64,000 nt of DNA from Moraxella caprae DSM 19149 (GCF_000426885.1 NZ_AUGF01000007.1:38119-102118); one strand, 5' to 3'. Positions 18,929 to 28,560 are shown, counted from the stretch's first letter. Made by a program: numbers and translations. Notes: generated from the letters alone by a model not told the origin.

Positions 18929-20728
18929 ATGACCGCACTTTCTCATATCCGTAATTTTTCTATCATCGCCCACATTGACCACGGCAAATCTACCCTTGCC
19001 GACCGTTTTATTCAGGTGTGTGGCGGTTTGTCTGACCGTGAAATGCAGGCTCAGGTGCTTGACAGCATGGATATTGAGCGTGAGCGTGGCATTACCATCA
19101 AAGCCCAATCGGTAACGCTATATTACAATCACCCAAGTGGCGAAAAATATCAGCTAAATTTTATCGACACCCCAGGACACGTGGATTTTTCTTATGAAGT
19201 ATCTCGTTCGCTCGCTGCCTGTGAAGGGGCTTTGCTGGTTGTGGACGCTGCCCAAGGCGTGGAGGCTCAGTCGGTTGCCAACTGCTACACCGCCATTGAG
19301 CAGGATTTAGAAGTTTTACCTGTATTAAACAAAATTGACCTACCACAGGTTGAGCCTGAGCGTGTCATCGAGGAGATTGAGGACATCATCGGCATTGAGG
19401 CGGTGGACGCTCCACGAGTATCCGCCAAAACAGGCGTGGGCATTGATGAATTGCTACAAGCCCTAGTGGAGAAAATCCCTGCCCCACAAGGCGACCGAGA
19501 CGCCCCCTTACAAGCCTTGATTATTGATTCATGGTTTGATAATTATCTGGGCGTGGTGTCTTTGGTGCGTGTGCGTGAAGGGCAGGTTAAAACAGGCGAT
19601 AAGATTTTTATCAAATCCACAGGCGAGAGCCATCTCGTTACGTCCATTGGCGTGTTCACCCCAAAACGCTTGGAGACAAATATCCTACAAGCAGGCGAGG
19701 TGGGCTTTATCATCGCAGGGATTAAGGACATTGCAGGGGCTCCTGTGGGCGATACCATTACCCTTGCCAAAACGCCTGAGGTGGATAGCATTGCTGGCTT
19801 TAAAAAAGTAACGCCACAAGTGTATGCGGGTATGTTTCCCATTGATTCGTCTGATTTTGAAAAATTCCGTGAGGCCTTGCAAAAGCTACAAATCAACGAC
19901 TCTGCTTTATTTTTTGAGCCTGACACGTCCGAGGCGTTGGGCTTTGGTTTTCGCTGTGGCTTTTTGGGCATGCTCCATATGGAGATTATCCAAGAGCGTT
20001 TGGAGCGGGAATACGACCTTGATTTGATTACGACCGCCCCTTCCGTGATTTATGAAGTGATCAAAAAAAATGGCGAGATTGTCTATGTGGATAACCCGTC
20101 CAAGCTCCCCGATACAGGCGTAATCCAAGAGTTTCGTGAGCCGATTGCCCGCTGTAATATTTTGGTGCCACAAGAATATCTGGGCAACGTCATCACGCTT
20201 GCCATTGAACGTCGTGGCGTGCAGGTGGACATGAAGTTTATGGCTCGCCAAGTGCAAGTCGTCTTTGACATTCCGATGGGTGAGGTGGTCATGGACTTTT
20301 TTGATAAATTAAAATCGGCAAGTCGTGGTTTTGCGTCCCTAGATTATGGCTTTGAACGTTATCAAGCGGACAAATTGGCTCGTGTGGACGTACTTATCAA
20401 TGGCGAAAAAGTGGACGCCCTTGCCATGATTTGCCATCAAGAACACGCTCGCCGTCGTGGTAATCAGCTTGTTGAAAAAATGAAAGAGCTGATTCCAAGA
20501 CAGATGTTTGATGTTGCCATTCAAGCGGCGATTGGCAGTCAGATTATTGCTCGCTCCACCGTCAAAGCCATGCGTAAGGACGTGCTTGCCAAGTGTTATG
20601 GTGGGGACGTGAGCCGTAAGAAAAAACTCTTAGAAAAACAAAAAGCAGGTAAAAAACGCATGAAACAGGTGGGCAGTGTAGAAATCCCCCAAGAGGCGTT
20701 TTTGGCGGTGCTAAAAGTGGACGGTTAA
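18929..20728 (+). CDS. lepA: Elongation factor 4 (LepA)
   Basis: A 599-residue translational GTPase of standard length. The G-domain motifs are [13 protein letters not shown] (G1), DTPGHVDF (G3) and NKIDLP (G4). EF-G-like domains and the LepA-specific C-terminus ([18 protein letters not shown]) follow. It acts on the ribosome under stress and during initiation. First gene of lepA-lepB-DUF4845-rnc, a common proteobacterial order; 51 bases to lepB. Confidence 0.98.
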   Translation: MTALSHIRNFSIIAHIDHGKSTLADRFIQVCGGLSDREMQAQVLDSMDIERERGITIKAQSVTLYYNHPSGEKYQLNFIDTPGHVDFSYEVSRSLAACEGALLVVDAAQGVEAQSVANCYTAIEQDLEVLPVLNKIDLPQVEPERVIEEIEDIIGIEAVDAPRVSAKTGVGIDELLQALVEKIPAPQGDRDAPLQALIIDSWFDNYLGVVSLVRVREGQVKTGDKIFIKSTGESHLVTSIGVFTPKRLETNILQAGEVGFIIAGIKDIAGAPVGDTITLAKTPEVDSIAGFKKVTPQVYAGMFPIDSSDFEKFREALQKLQINDSALFFEPDTSEALGFGFRCGFLGMLHMEIIQERLEREYDLDLITTAPSVIYEVIKKNGEIVYVDNPSKLPDTGVIQEFREPIARCNILVPQEYLGNVITLAIERRGVQVDMKFMARQVQVVFDIPMGEVVMDFFDKLKSASRGFASLDYGFERYQADKLARVDVLINGEKVDALAMICHQEHARRRGNQLVEKMKELIPRQMFDVAIQAAIGSQIIARSTVKAMRKDVLAKCYGGDVSRKKKLLEKQKAGKKRMKQVGSVEIPQEAFLAVLKVDG

Positions 20729-20779
20729 GGCTTTCTAAATTGGTATAAAACTTGCAAATATTTATGATAAAGGTGGCTT

Positions 20780-21895
20780 GTGGAATTTGACATTAATTTA
20801 ATCTTGGTGCCTGTTACGCTGGTGCTACTGGTGGCGTATTTGGCGGATAAATTTGTGTTAAAACAGCATAAATTGGTCGCCAAACAAACCAAGCTCATCT
20901 TACACGCTCAGACCCACCTAGAACAAGTGGAGAAAGAGTTTAAGGCGACACTCGTGCGTTTTGGACATGATGAGGCACCGGCTGAGTTCATCGGCAATGA
21001 ACATACGCCAGAGATGTTAAAAAATCAGTCGCTTGTCTATAATGAAGCCAGACGTACCCTAGCCGAGGCGCAAAAGCAGGCAGGGATGAATGCGGGCGAA
21101 CCGGTGGTTGAGCCAAAATTAGTGCAGTGGGCGTATGAGTACCTGCCCATCTTGCTCATCATCGTATTGGTGCGTTCGTTTGTGATTGAGCCGTTTAATA
21201 TCCCATCAAGCTCAATGGTGCCAAGCCTATACACGGGCGATTTTATCATTGTCAATAAATCCTCCTATGGGCTAAGATTGCCGATTACGCACACCAAGAT
21301 TTTAAATACAGGCAATCCCAAGCATGGCGATGTGGTGGTGTTTCGCTATCCTGAAAATCCCAAACGCTACTACATCAAACGCATGATAGGTCTGCCGGGG
21401 GACACGGTGGCATTTAGTAATGGCGTACTATCCATCAATGGGCAAGCGGTGGATACGACACCCGTGGATTACCAAATGGCAGATAAACTTAATGCCAAGC
21501 TGATGCCGGCTGTGATTGAGAGTCATCGCCTGTCCGATGAAGAGCGTGCCAGATATGGCATGGAAGAAGAAAAGCATGCTCACTATTATCGTGAGACATT
21601 GGGTGAGCACGACTATACGGTACGTTATTTGGGCGATTTAAATAGTGCGTCCATTGCTCCATTCTTATTAAAAAACTCACCACAAACTGCCACATCAGGC
21701 GGTACAGCGTGGCAAATTACCGTGCCAAGTGGGCAGTATTTTGTCATGGGCGACAACAGAGACCGCAGTGAAGACGGGCGGTTTTGGGGCTTTGTGCCAG
21801 AGAGTCATTTGGCAGGCAGGGCAACTTATATTTGGATGCACAAAGAGCCTGGGTTTAATCTACCCAGCTTTGGGCGAACAGGAGCGATTGATTAG
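20780..21895 (+). CDS. lepB: Signal peptidase I
   Basis: 371 residues with a GTG start at 20780, preceded by AAAGGTGG. One helix at residues 5-25, a cytoplasmic coiled stretch, then a second helix (about 118-134) directly before the catalytic serine motif IPSSSMVPSL. The catalytic lysine lies in YYIKRMIGLPGD and the box MGDNRDRSEDGRFWG is near the C-terminus. It removes Sec and Tat signal peptides on the periplasmic face. A little longer than the E. coli enzyme (324) because of the region between boxes. Confidence 0.97.
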   Translation: MEFDINLILVPVTLVLLVAYLADKFVLKQHKLVAKQTKLILHAQTHLEQVEKEFKATLVRFGHDEAPAEFIGNEHTPEMLKNQSLVYNEARRTLAEAQKQAGMNAGEPVVEPKLVQWAYEYLPILLIIVLVRSFVIEPFNIPSSSMVPSLYTGDFIIVNKSSYGLRLPITHTKILNTGNPKHGDVVVFRYPENPKRYYIKRMIGLPGDTVAFSNGVLSINGQAVDTTPVDYQMADKLNAKLMPAVIESHRLSDEERARYGMEEEKHAHYYRETLGEHDYTVRYLGDLNSASIAPFLLKNSPQTATSGGTAWQITVPSGQYFVMGDNRDRSEDGRFWGFVPESHLAGRATYIWMHKEPGFNLPSFGRTGAID

Positions 21896-21924
21896 TCGCT
21901 TAACATAAACTTAACAGGTGTGAT

Positions 21925-22317
21925 ATGCAACAACTAACTTCATTAACCAACCAACGTGGGGCGAGCGTTACCACGATTATTGTCGGTTTGGCGATGGCAG
22001 GTATCATCATCAAGCTGGGACTTGGGATTATTCCTGCTTATGTTGGTGACTATCAATTCACCAAATTGGTGGCAGGCGAGCTTAAAAAAGCCAATGATGC
22101 CAAGCAAAACGAGCGTCAGTTCATGCAGAGCTTATCTCAGCAGTTGTCTATCAATGCCAACTATAATACCAAGCCAGAAGAAATGATTGTTTTTACCAAC
22201 AAAACCCCTGGGGCGTTGGCGGTCAAAAGCCAATACGAAGTAGAAAGTAATTTCTATGGCGAGACCTTTATTGTCAATCGATTTGAAAAAGAGATTACCG
22301 CAGCCGATGCTAAGTAA
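21925..22317 (+). CDS. DUF4845 domain-containing membrane protein
   Basis: A 130-residue protein with a short basic N-terminus (TNQRGASVTT), one helix at about 19-36, and a periplasmic domain. This matches DUF4845, a family nearly always found between lepB and rnc in Gammaproteobacteria. Its function is not established; its pilin-like N-terminus has been noted in the family. It starts 29 bases after lepB and 5 bases before rnc, so it belongs to the operon. Confidence 0.88.
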   Translation: MQQLTSLTNQRGASVTTIIVGLAMAGIIIKLGLGIIPAYVGDYQFTKLVAGELKKANDAKQNERQFMQSLSQQLSINANYNTKPEEMIVFTNKTPGALAVKSQYEVESNFYGETFIVNRFEKEITAADAK

Positions 22318-22322
22318 GAGTT

Positions 22323-23066
22323 ATGTCTAAACACACCACATTGCCGACACACTTTACCAGCTTTGAGCAGGGCTACCCTGTTCTTTGTTCAAAATTGGGC
22401 TACACCTTTAACGACCCCAATTTACTTAGACGTGCCTTAACACACCGCTCGTATGACCCTAAGATGAGCTATGAGCGGTTGGAGTTTTTGGGCGATGCCC
22501 TTTTGGGAGCGGTGATTGCCGAGGCGCTGTTTACCTTTTTTCCCCGTCATGATGAGGGCAAGCTGACCCGTATGCGTGCTACATTGGTACGCCAAGAGAC
22601 CCTTGTGCAAATTGCCGAAAAACTGGAGCTGTCATCTCATCTGATACTGGGCGTGGGCGAGCGTAAAGGCGGTGGGCGACACCGTGCCAGTATTTTGGCT
22701 GATGCGGTGGAGGCGATTTTGGCGTCCGTGTATTTAGACAGTGGCGACATTGAACGGGTGAAAGGCTTGGTTAAATGCTGGTATGAGACCTTGATTGGTG
22801 AGATGGGCGAAGAAAAAGTGCTAAAAGATGCCAAATCTCGCCTGCAAGAATGGCTTCAAGGCAATAAACTGCCCTTGCCGACTTATACGCTCATGGATAC
22901 CATTGGCAACGCCCCCAATCAAACCTTTGTGGTGGCATGCACCGTTGCTGTGGCGGACTGTACGCCCATTACCGAGACGGGCGAGAGCAGACGTATTGCC
23001 GAGCAAAAATGTGCCGAGCGGATGATAAATCAGCTCAATAAATTAGAAAAGCCTAAGGCGTTATAA
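22323..23066 (+). CDS. rnc: Ribonuclease III
   Basis: 247 residues. The N-terminal RNase III domain has the signature ERLEFLGDALLG, with catalytic acids there and in the ADAVEAILASVYLDSG block. A C-terminal double-stranded-RNA-binding domain (about 165-235) follows (SRLQEWLQGNKLPLPTY). It cuts dsRNA in rRNA precursors and mRNAs. Usually era follows immediately; here 248 bases with a repeat and a separate promoter intervene. Confidence 0.97.
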   Translation: MSKHTTLPTHFTSFEQGYPVLCSKLGYTFNDPNLLRRALTHRSYDPKMSYERLEFLGDALLGAVIAEALFTFFPRHDEGKLTRMRATLVRQETLVQIAEKLELSSHLILGVGERKGGGRHRASILADAVEAILASVYLDSGDIERVKGLVKCWYETLIGEMGEEKVLKDAKSRLQEWLQGNKLPLPTYTLMDTIGNAPNQTFVVACTVAVADCTPITETGESRRIAEQKCAERMINQLNKLEKPKAL

Positions 23067-23089
23067 AGCATATTTTAAAAATTGAATAG

Positions 23090-23154
23090 GTAGGGGCAAT
23101 TCATTCGCCCAAAAATCAGTGCTTTTATATAGGGCAAATGTAATTTGCCCCTAC
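23090..23154. repeat. Short dispersed repeat with nested palindromes
   Basis: The ends form an inverted repeat (GTAGGGGCAATT at 23090 and AATTTGCCCCTAC ending 23154). Each half is also near-palindromic (GGGGCAATTCATTCGCCC; GGGCAAATGTAATTTGCCC). Related units occur at 24348-24367 and 50124-50157. Confidence 0.6.
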
Positions 23155-23248
23155 AAATCCACAATCTCAAAAAATAACACCAATCATCACCCATTTTCAA
23201 CCATTCATATTTTAAATTCCCAAACCAACCGACATGTACAAATACTAT

Positions 23249-23277
23249 TTGCCCCGCCTGTGTTGTCGTTATATAAT
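23249..23277 (+). promoter_or_regulatory. Promoter of era
   Basis: TTGCCC (23249-23254), 17 bases, TATAAT (23272-23277), 37 bases before the era ATG. This shows era can be transcribed apart from rnc. Confidence 0.6.
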
Positions 23278-23314
23278 GACAGCATTGCCCTTATTTTGAG
23301 AATTTAGGAAAACC

Positions 23315-24319
23315 ATGACAAACGCACACGACCAAAACCAGACCAATAACGAAAATACCATTTCCGCCTTTTTCAATGACAATCCCACGCCTGTGATTTC
23401 TGATGACTTTAAAGCAGGGTTTGTGGCGATTGTCGGTCGCCCCAACGTGGGCAAATCCACGCTCATGAACCATTTGCTTGGACAAAAGTTATCCATTACA
23501 AGCCGTAAACCACAGACCACACGCCATCGCATTCATGGCATTTTGACCAACGACACTTGTCAAATGGTGTTTGTGGACACCCCCGGCATTCACACCAAAG
23601 AAGTCAAAGCAATCAACGAGCGTATGAACAAAACTGCCGTGTCCGCCTTATCGGATGTGGATTTGGTGCTGTTTGTGGTGGACAGTGTCCAGTGGCGAGA
23701 GGACGACCTTTTGACCCTTGAAAAACTGTCAGCGACCAATCTGCCTGTGGTGCTTGTCATCAACAAAGCCGATACCATTAAAGATAAATCCAAACTTCTG
23801 CCCTTAATTGGCGAATACCAAGAAAGTTTTGATTTTGCCGACATTGTGCCTGTCTCTGCCTTGCGTGGGCATAACTTAGATAGGCTTATGGACGTAATCA
23901 CAGGCTTTTTGCCGACCCGTCCGCCCATTTTTGACCCCGAGCAGATTACCGACCGCAGTGAGCGGTTTTTGGCGAGCGAGATTATCCGTGAAAAAATCAT
24001 GCGAACGTCTGGCGATGAAGTGCCGTACGATTTGACCGTGCAAATTGACACCTTTAAAGACGAGCCTGCCCACAAAGACCCCGAGACGGGCAAATGGCGA
24101 CGTGCGGTAACGTTTATTGATGCGACCATTTTTGTGGAGCGGGCAGGGCAAAAAACCATTGTCATCGGCGACAAAGGCTCACGCATTAAGCAAGTCGGCA
24201 TAGAAGCCCGTCAAGACATGGAAAAGCTGTTTGACAAAAAAATCATGCTCACCTTATGGGTCAAAGTCAAAAAAGGGTGGAGCGATGATGAGCGGGCGTT
24301 AAATAGTTTGGGGTATTAA
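23315..24319 (+). CDS. era: GTPase Era
   Basis: 334 residues. GTPase motifs are GRPNVGKSTLMNHLLG (G1), DTPGIH (G3) and NKAD (G4). A C-terminal KH domain has GDKGSRIKQVG. Era binds the 3' end of 16S rRNA in 30S assembly. It is about 30 residues longer than E. coli Era because of an N-terminal polar extension (residues 1-30, Asn/Gln/Thr-rich). RBS TTAGGAAAA. recO, often its next neighbour, is instead at 60727. Confidence 0.97.
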   Translation: MTNAHDQNQTNNENTISAFFNDNPTPVISDDFKAGFVAIVGRPNVGKSTLMNHLLGQKLSITSRKPQTTRHRIHGILTNDTCQMVFVDTPGIHTKEVKAINERMNKTAVSALSDVDLVLFVVDSVQWREDDLLTLEKLSATNLPVVLVINKADTIKDKSKLLPLIGEYQESFDFADIVPVSALRGHNLDRLMDVITGFLPTRPPIFDPEQITDRSERFLASEIIREKIMRTSGDEVPYDLTVQIDTFKDEPAHKDPETGKWRRAVTFIDATIFVERAGQKTIVIGDKGSRIKQVGIEARQDMEKLFDKKIMLTLWVKVKKGWSDDERALNSLGY

Positions 24320-24347
24320 ATTGGGCTTTTAAAATTTGCCAATGTGG

Positions 24348-24367
24348 GGGCGAATTGCAATTCGCCC
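24348..24367. repeat. 20-base perfect palindrome
   Basis: GGGCGAATTGCAATTCGCCC is a perfect palindrome 28 bases after the era stop. It belongs to the same family as 23090-23154 and may double as a transcription end. Confidence 0.6.
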
Positions 24368-24463
24368 TTGATAAATCCATCACTGATACAAAGTTGAGAA
24401 TAGAGCCCCTTTATTTTGATACATGTCATTTAACAAGGAAGACGTTCATCACAAGGAAAACCC

Positions 24464-25075
24464 ATGTTCCACACCCTAAAACAGGCTTGGGCAAAGCACC
24501 GCCTACCTGCAAGCTCCCCTTATCTGCCCCTATACGAACCGCACCCTGATGAGCTTGTCAGTTTTGATTGTGAGACCACGAGCCTTAATGTCAAAGAAGC
24601 TCATATCATCTCCATCGGAGCGGTTAAGATTCGGGGCAATCGCATTTTGACAGACGAGAGCTTTTATGTGCTGGTTAAACCCGAAGGCATCATGAGTGCT
24701 ACCAATGTAACGATACACGGACTTCGCCCCAAAGATTTAAAGGACGGACTGGACATCGAGACAGCGATTAAGCAGTTTTTGGCATTTGTCGGTGGGCGGA
24801 CGCTTGTGGGTTATTTTTTGGAATATGACGTGGCGATGGTCAATAAATTTTTAAAACCAATGGCAGGGATAACCCTACCCCAAAAACAAATAGAAATATC
24901 AAGGATTTACCACGCCCAAGAAACTCGCCATAAATATTATGACGCCGAAATTGACCTAAAAATGGCAACGATGGTAAACGCCCTAGGCATTCCTGACTTG
25001 CCACGCCATGACGCCCTAAATGATGCCATCAACGTGGCGATGATGTATTTGGCTCTTAGGCATCGCAGGGTTTGA
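24464..25075 (+). CDS. DnaQ-like 3'-5' exonuclease
   Basis: 203 residues with a DEDDh exonuclease fold: FDCETTSL (D and E, near residue 27), GYFLEYDVAMVNKF (third D) and RHDALNDAINVAMMY (H and last D). It resembles the epsilon proofreading subunit and stand-alone homologues, but lacks a polymerase-binding tail, so it is probably a separate nuclease. The ATG at 24464 has AAGGAAAA upstream. It stands alone. Confidence 0.85.
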   Translation: MFHTLKQAWAKHRLPASSPYLPLYEPHPDELVSFDCETTSLNVKEAHIISIGAVKIRGNRILTDESFYVLVKPEGIMSATNVTIHGLRPKDLKDGLDIETAIKQFLAFVGGRTLVGYFLEYDVAMVNKFLKPMAGITLPQKQIEISRIYHAQETRHKYYDAEIDLKMATMVNALGIPDLPRHDALNDAINVAMMYLALRHRRV

Positions 25076-25119
25076 TGACAGCCATTCTTTTTATTAACAA
25101 AAAAATTTTGTATAGACTA

Positions 25120-25170
25120 TTGCAATTGCTCACAGTTGTGCTATTCTAAATCAAGGTGTAAGAAACACCT
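25120..25170 (+). promoter_or_regulatory. Promoter and 5' hairpin of the symporter operon
   Basis: TTGCAA (25120-25125), 16 bases ending in TGC, and TATTCT (25142-25147). A 6-bp hairpin (AGGTGT/ACACCT, 25154-25170) begins almost exactly at the predicted transcript start. About 90 bases of leader remain before the first gene. Confidence 0.45.
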
Positions 25171-25259
25171 GTAACTTGCAAGGAAGCAATGAATTATTCA
25201 AGGGAGAAAACCCATCAAAATCTGCTTTCTTTGCTTTTTTACCAACTTTGGAGAAAGCA

Positions 25260-25568
25260 ATGTCAGAAACTTCAAATAACACTCACACCACAACAAACAC
25301 CCCGCCACCCAATGCCCCAGCAGATGCCCAAAGCTATTGGCGTGCCAACGTGCGTATCATCATCGGCTGTTTGGTCGTTTGGGCGGTCGCCTCGCTCGGT
25401 TTTGCCATCTTACTGCGTCCTGCTTTGATGGGCATTAGCTTTATGGGAACGGATTTGGGGCTGTGGTTTGGGCAGCAGGGGGCAATTTTGACCTTTGTTG
25501 CCTTGATTTTCTTTTATGCGTGGCGAATGAATAAATTGGACAAACAATATGGCGTTGAGGAGGACTAA
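25260..25568 (+). CDS. Sodium:solute symporter small subunit (DUF4212)
   Basis: A 102-residue protein with two membrane helices. The family core is YWRANVRIIIGCLVVWAV and FMGTDLGLWFGQQGAI. DUF4212 proteins are always paired with a large SSF-family symporter, as here (2 bases away). The frame opens at 25176, but GGAG directly before the ATG at 25260 and the conserved start fix the shorter form. Confidence 0.9.
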   Translation: MSETSNNTHTTTNTPPPNAPADAQSYWRANVRIIIGCLVVWAVASLGFAILLRPALMGISFMGTDLGLWFGQQGAILTFVALIFFYAWRMNKLDKQYGVEED

Positions 25569-25570
25569 GG

Positions 25571-27343
25571 ATGAGTCAATTTGCCATTAACTTGATTTTT
25601 GTGGGGCTGTCCTTTGCCCTGTATTTTGGGATTGCCATTTGGGCAAGAGCAGGCTCTACCAAAGAGTTCTATGTCGCAGGTGGCGGTGTTCACCCTGTCG
25701 TAAACGGCATGGCGACAGGGGCGGACTGGATGAGTGCCGCATCCTTTATCTCGATGGCGGGCATGATTGCGATGGGCGGTTATGCAGCGTCCGCTTATCT
25801 TATGGGTTGGACGGGCGGATTTGTACTGCTTGCTTTGCTCCTTGCTCCCTATTTGCGTAAATTTGGTAAATTTACCGTGCCCGACTTTATCGGCGACCGT
25901 TTTTATTCAAAACCTGCTCGCTTGATTGCGGTGGTCTGCCTTATCCTAGCGTGTACCACTTATGTCATCGGACAGATGACAGGGGCAGGCGTGGCTTTCT
26001 CTCGCTTTTTGGAAGTGGATAAAAACACAGGGCTTATCATCGCTGCCATTGTCGTATTGTTCTATGCGGTACTTGGCGGTATGAAAGGCATTACCTATAC
26101 GCAAGTGGCTCAGTATGTCGTTTTGATGATTGCTTATATCGTTCCTGCGATTTTTATCTCTCTAAACATTACAGGTAATCCTATCCCTGCCCTTGGTATG
26201 TTTGGCACGGTAGAAGGCGGTGAGACCATGCTTGCCAAGCTCGATGGCTTGATTACCGACTTAGGCTTTGCCGCTTATACCGCTGATGTGCCTGATAAGC
26301 TCAATATGTTCTTATTGACTTTATCGCTTATGATTGGTACGGCAGGTTTGCCCCACGTTATTATCCGCTTTTTTACGGTAAATAAAGTCTCGGACGCTCG
26401 CTCGTCAGCAGGTTGGACATTGGTATTTATCGCCTTGCTATACACCGCTGCCCCTGCGGTGGGTACGATGTCTCGCATGAATTTGGTGGATACTGTATAT
26501 CCAAACGGCACTCAATCTACCCCCATTGAGTACGAAGCTCGCCCTGAGTGGATGAAAAACTGGGAACAAACAGGTCTTTTAAAATTCGAAGACAAAAATA
26601 ATGATGGCAAAATTGACTACTATAACGACAAGTCAAAAGACGAAGCCTTCCTTGCTGCCGCCGAATCCAAAGGTCTAAAAGGCAATGAGCTTGACGTAAA
26701 CAACGACATCATGGTACTTGCCAACCCTGAGATTGCCAACTTGCCACCATGGGTCATCGGTCTTATCGCGGCAGGGGGTATTGCTGCTGCTCTATCTACC
26801 GCCGCAGGTCTACTGCTTGCTATCTCGTCTGCCATCTCGCACGACCTTATCAAGATGGTCATCAAACCTGACATTAGCGATAAGGGCGAACTCAATGTCG
26901 CTCGCGTCTCAATGATTGTGGCGATTGCGATTGCAACATGGCTTGGCATGAATCCCCCTGGGTTTGCCGCCCAGACGGTTGCCCTTGCCTTTGGTATTGC
27001 AGGTTCGTCCTTGTTCCCTGCACTCATGATGGGTATTTTCTCAAAACGCATCAACGACAAAGGAGCGGTGGCAGGCATGCTGGCAGGTCTTATCGTAACG
27101 TGCGTGTACATTTTCCTATTCAAAGGCTGGTTCTTTATCCCTGGTACTAATATGCTTGCCGATGACGCATCAGGTTGGATTATGGGGATTAGCCCACTAG
27201 GCTTTGGTCCAATCGGGGCATTGATTAACTTTGTGGTTGCCTTTGCGGTATCGTACATGACTGCACCGCCATCACAAGAGATTCAAGACTTGGTTGAAAG
27301 CGTGCGTTATCCAAAAGGAGCAGGTGCTGCTGTTGACCACTAA
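25571..27343 (+). CDS. Sodium:solute symporter, large subunit (VC_2705 subfamily)
   Basis: 590 residues with about 13 helices of the SSF fold. EFYVAGGGVHPVVNGMATGADWMSAASF is split by TMs 1-2 and is typical of ActP-like carriers. The subfamily-specific soluble insertion lies at about residues 315-390 (DKNNDGKIDYYND, an EF-hand-like acidic stretch). It should import a small carboxylate such as acetate with Na+; the substrate is not proven. AAGG precedes the ATG at 25571. It ends in a strong terminator. Confidence 0.92.
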   Translation: MSQFAINLIFVGLSFALYFGIAIWARAGSTKEFYVAGGGVHPVVNGMATGADWMSAASFISMAGMIAMGGYAASAYLMGWTGGFVLLALLLAPYLRKFGKFTVPDFIGDRFYSKPARLIAVVCLILACTTYVIGQMTGAGVAFSRFLEVDKNTGLIIAAIVVLFYAVLGGMKGITYTQVAQYVVLMIAYIVPAIFISLNITGNPIPALGMFGTVEGGETMLAKLDGLITDLGFAAYTADVPDKLNMFLLTLSLMIGTAGLPHVIIRFFTVNKVSDARSSAGWTLVFIALLYTAAPAVGTMSRMNLVDTVYPNGTQSTPIEYEARPEWMKNWEQTGLLKFEDKNNDGKIDYYNDKSKDEAFLAAAESKGLKGNELDVNNDIMVLANPEIANLPPWVIGLIAAGGIAAALSTAAGLLLAISSAISHDLIKMVIKPDISDKGELNVARVSMIVAIAIATWLGMNPPGFAAQTVALAFGIAGSSLFPALMMGIFSKRINDKGAVAGMLAGLIVTCVYIFLFKGWFFIPGTNMLADDASGWIMGISPLGFGPIGALINFVVAFAVSYMTAPPSQEIQDLVESVRYPKGAGAAVDH

Positions 27344-27355
27344 TCGGCTCTTACC

Positions 27356-27391
27356 AAAAACTGCTTAAAATCTCGGTTTTAGGCAGTTTTT
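27356..27391 (+). terminator. Terminator of the symporter operon
   Basis: A 15-bp stem (AAAAACTGCTTAAAA with its complement, one G-T pair) and a 6-base loop, 12 bases after the stop. Confidence 0.85.
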
Positions 27392-27465
27392 ATATGGATT
27401 TGATTTATAATGATAAAAATTTGGGTGTTGTTTAATACGATAATGTTGAGTTTAGACACTGTGTG

Positions 27466-27573
27466 TATAGCCAAACAAATTTGAAATAAGACAAGGAAAA
27501 CGAACGAAGTTGTACAAGTAGTACTACTACGAGCGAGTTTGACGCAGTATTATTTCAAAGTTGGCGGAATATA
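27466..27573. mobile_element. MITE-like element, about 108 bp
   Basis: The two 27-base ends are imperfect inverted repeats with about 19 matches, including the core TTTGAAATAA; both begin TATA. The inside is non-coding, with GTAGTACTACTAC-type micro-repeats. It lies in the gap between the symporter operon and the next gene. No transposase is present, so it would depend on one elsewhere. Confidence 0.55.
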
Positions 27574-27608
27574 ACTCTGTTTTTTAAAATATATTTTAAG
27601 GAAAAAAC

Positions 27609-28097
27609 ATGATGTTTTGGGACATTACGGCAATGATTTTTGCAGGCTTTTTATTTGCAGGGCTTGCCATGCCGATTAAGATTTTTTACAAAAAAACGCC
27701 AAAATGGTTCATTCCCATCATGGCAGGGCTTGGTATGATGAGTTATCAGGTGTACAGCGAATACCGATGGTTTGGCGATACCAGTGCCAAACTGCCCGAT
27801 GGAAGCATGGTGGTGGCAAGCGTACCAAAGACAACGTGGTTTCGTCCGTGGTCGTACGTTAAGCCCCAAGTGTTTCAATTTGTGGTGCTAGATACCGCCA
27901 ATGTTGTCAGCCTTGATGAAACAACCAAACAAGCTCAGGTGTATTTTTTTGAAAGACGCTTACCTGCCCAAAAATTGGACGTGTTATTTGACTGTAAAAA
28001 GGGCGTGCAAAGTTATGTGATAAATCGGGATTTTAGCCGTCTTAATTGGCAAAAATTGGACTATACCGATAAGGCGGTAGGGCTGGTGTGTCGCTAG
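27609..28097 (+). CDS. Conserved hypothetical membrane protein
   Basis: 162 residues. One or two helices near the N-terminus (about 7-25 and 33-47) precede a soluble domain with a single pair of cysteines (residues about 139 and 161). I do not recognise the family. AAGGAAAAAAC precedes the ATG. It appears to be a real gene because of its codon pattern and Shine-Dalgarno. It is alone between a MITE-like repeat and secG. Confidence 0.7.
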   Translation: MMFWDITAMIFAGFLFAGLAMPIKIFYKKTPKWFIPIMAGLGMMSYQVYSEYRWFGDTSAKLPDGSMVVASVPKTTWFRPWSYVKPQVFQFVVLDTANVVSLDETTKQAQVYFFERRLPAQKLDVLFDCKKGVQSYVINRDFSRLNWQKLDYTDKAVGLVCR

Positions 28098-28212
28098 GCT
28101 GGGGCAAAAAAGAGGAGGGGGAACCAAAAGTATTGTTGATTTTGCCGAAAAATCCATGGCTAAACGACTCGCCATTGAAATGTGGGTTTTAGAATTTGTA
28201 GCATTCATCAAT

Positions 28213-28243
28213 GGCAGGGGCTTGGCAAAACCTAGCCCCTGCC
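28213..28243 (-). terminator. Strong stem-loop downstream of secG
   Basis: GGCAGGGGCT (28213-28222) pairs perfectly with AGCCCCTGCC (28234-28243), loop 11 bases. It lies 10 bases beyond the secG stop. There is no T-run, so this is either a weak terminator or a 3'-end stabiliser of the tpiA-secG mRNA. The 115 bases between it and the previous gene show nothing recognisable. Confidence 0.5.
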
Positions 28244-28253
28244 CATCATCAAA

Positions 28254-28550
28254 TCACGGTGTTTTGGCAGGTGTTGACGTATCAGCCACAGGCACATCTA
28301 GGCGTAGTTGGTCACGGGCTTCTTGTTGGGCGTGATAGCCCAGTGCCAAGCTTGTGCAGAAAAATATGGTGGCAAGGATGGCGGTGGTGCGAGTTAGAAA
28401 GTTTGCCGAACCTGCCGCCCCAAACACCGTGCCTGCCGTTCCAGAGCCAAAACTTGCCCCAGCATCCGCCCCTTTGCCGTGCTGAATGAGTATGAGACCT
28501 GATAAGGCAATGGCGACAATGATATGAATGGCTAAGATAAATGTAAACAT
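28254..28550 (-). CDS. secG: Protein translocase subunit SecG
   Basis: 98 residues with two helices, GLILIQHGKGADAGASFGSG between them, and GTVFGAAGSANFLTRTT, the SecG hallmark. It assists SecYE in protein export. It begins 10 bases after tpiA, a standard pairing. The tail is polar and rich in Thr/Asp. Confidence 0.95.
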   Translation of the reverse strand: MFTFILAIHIIVAIALSGLILIQHGKGADAGASFGSGTAGTVFGAAGSANFLTRTTAILATIFFCTSLALGYHAQQEARDQLRLDVPVADTSTPAKTP

Positions 28551-28560
28551 GGTGTTCTCG

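Noticed and set aside
23590..24201. 203-codon minus-strand frame
   Set aside because: Antisense to era, whose motifs are beyond doubt.
26620..27258. 212-codon minus-strand frame
   Set aside because: Antisense to the symporter gene; no Shine-Dalgarno and no recognisable features.
28098..28253. Open plus-strand stretch after 28097 reading like a protein
   Set aside because: It has no start with a ribosome site and runs into the hairpin and the antisense of secG; I could not support a gene or a remnant.
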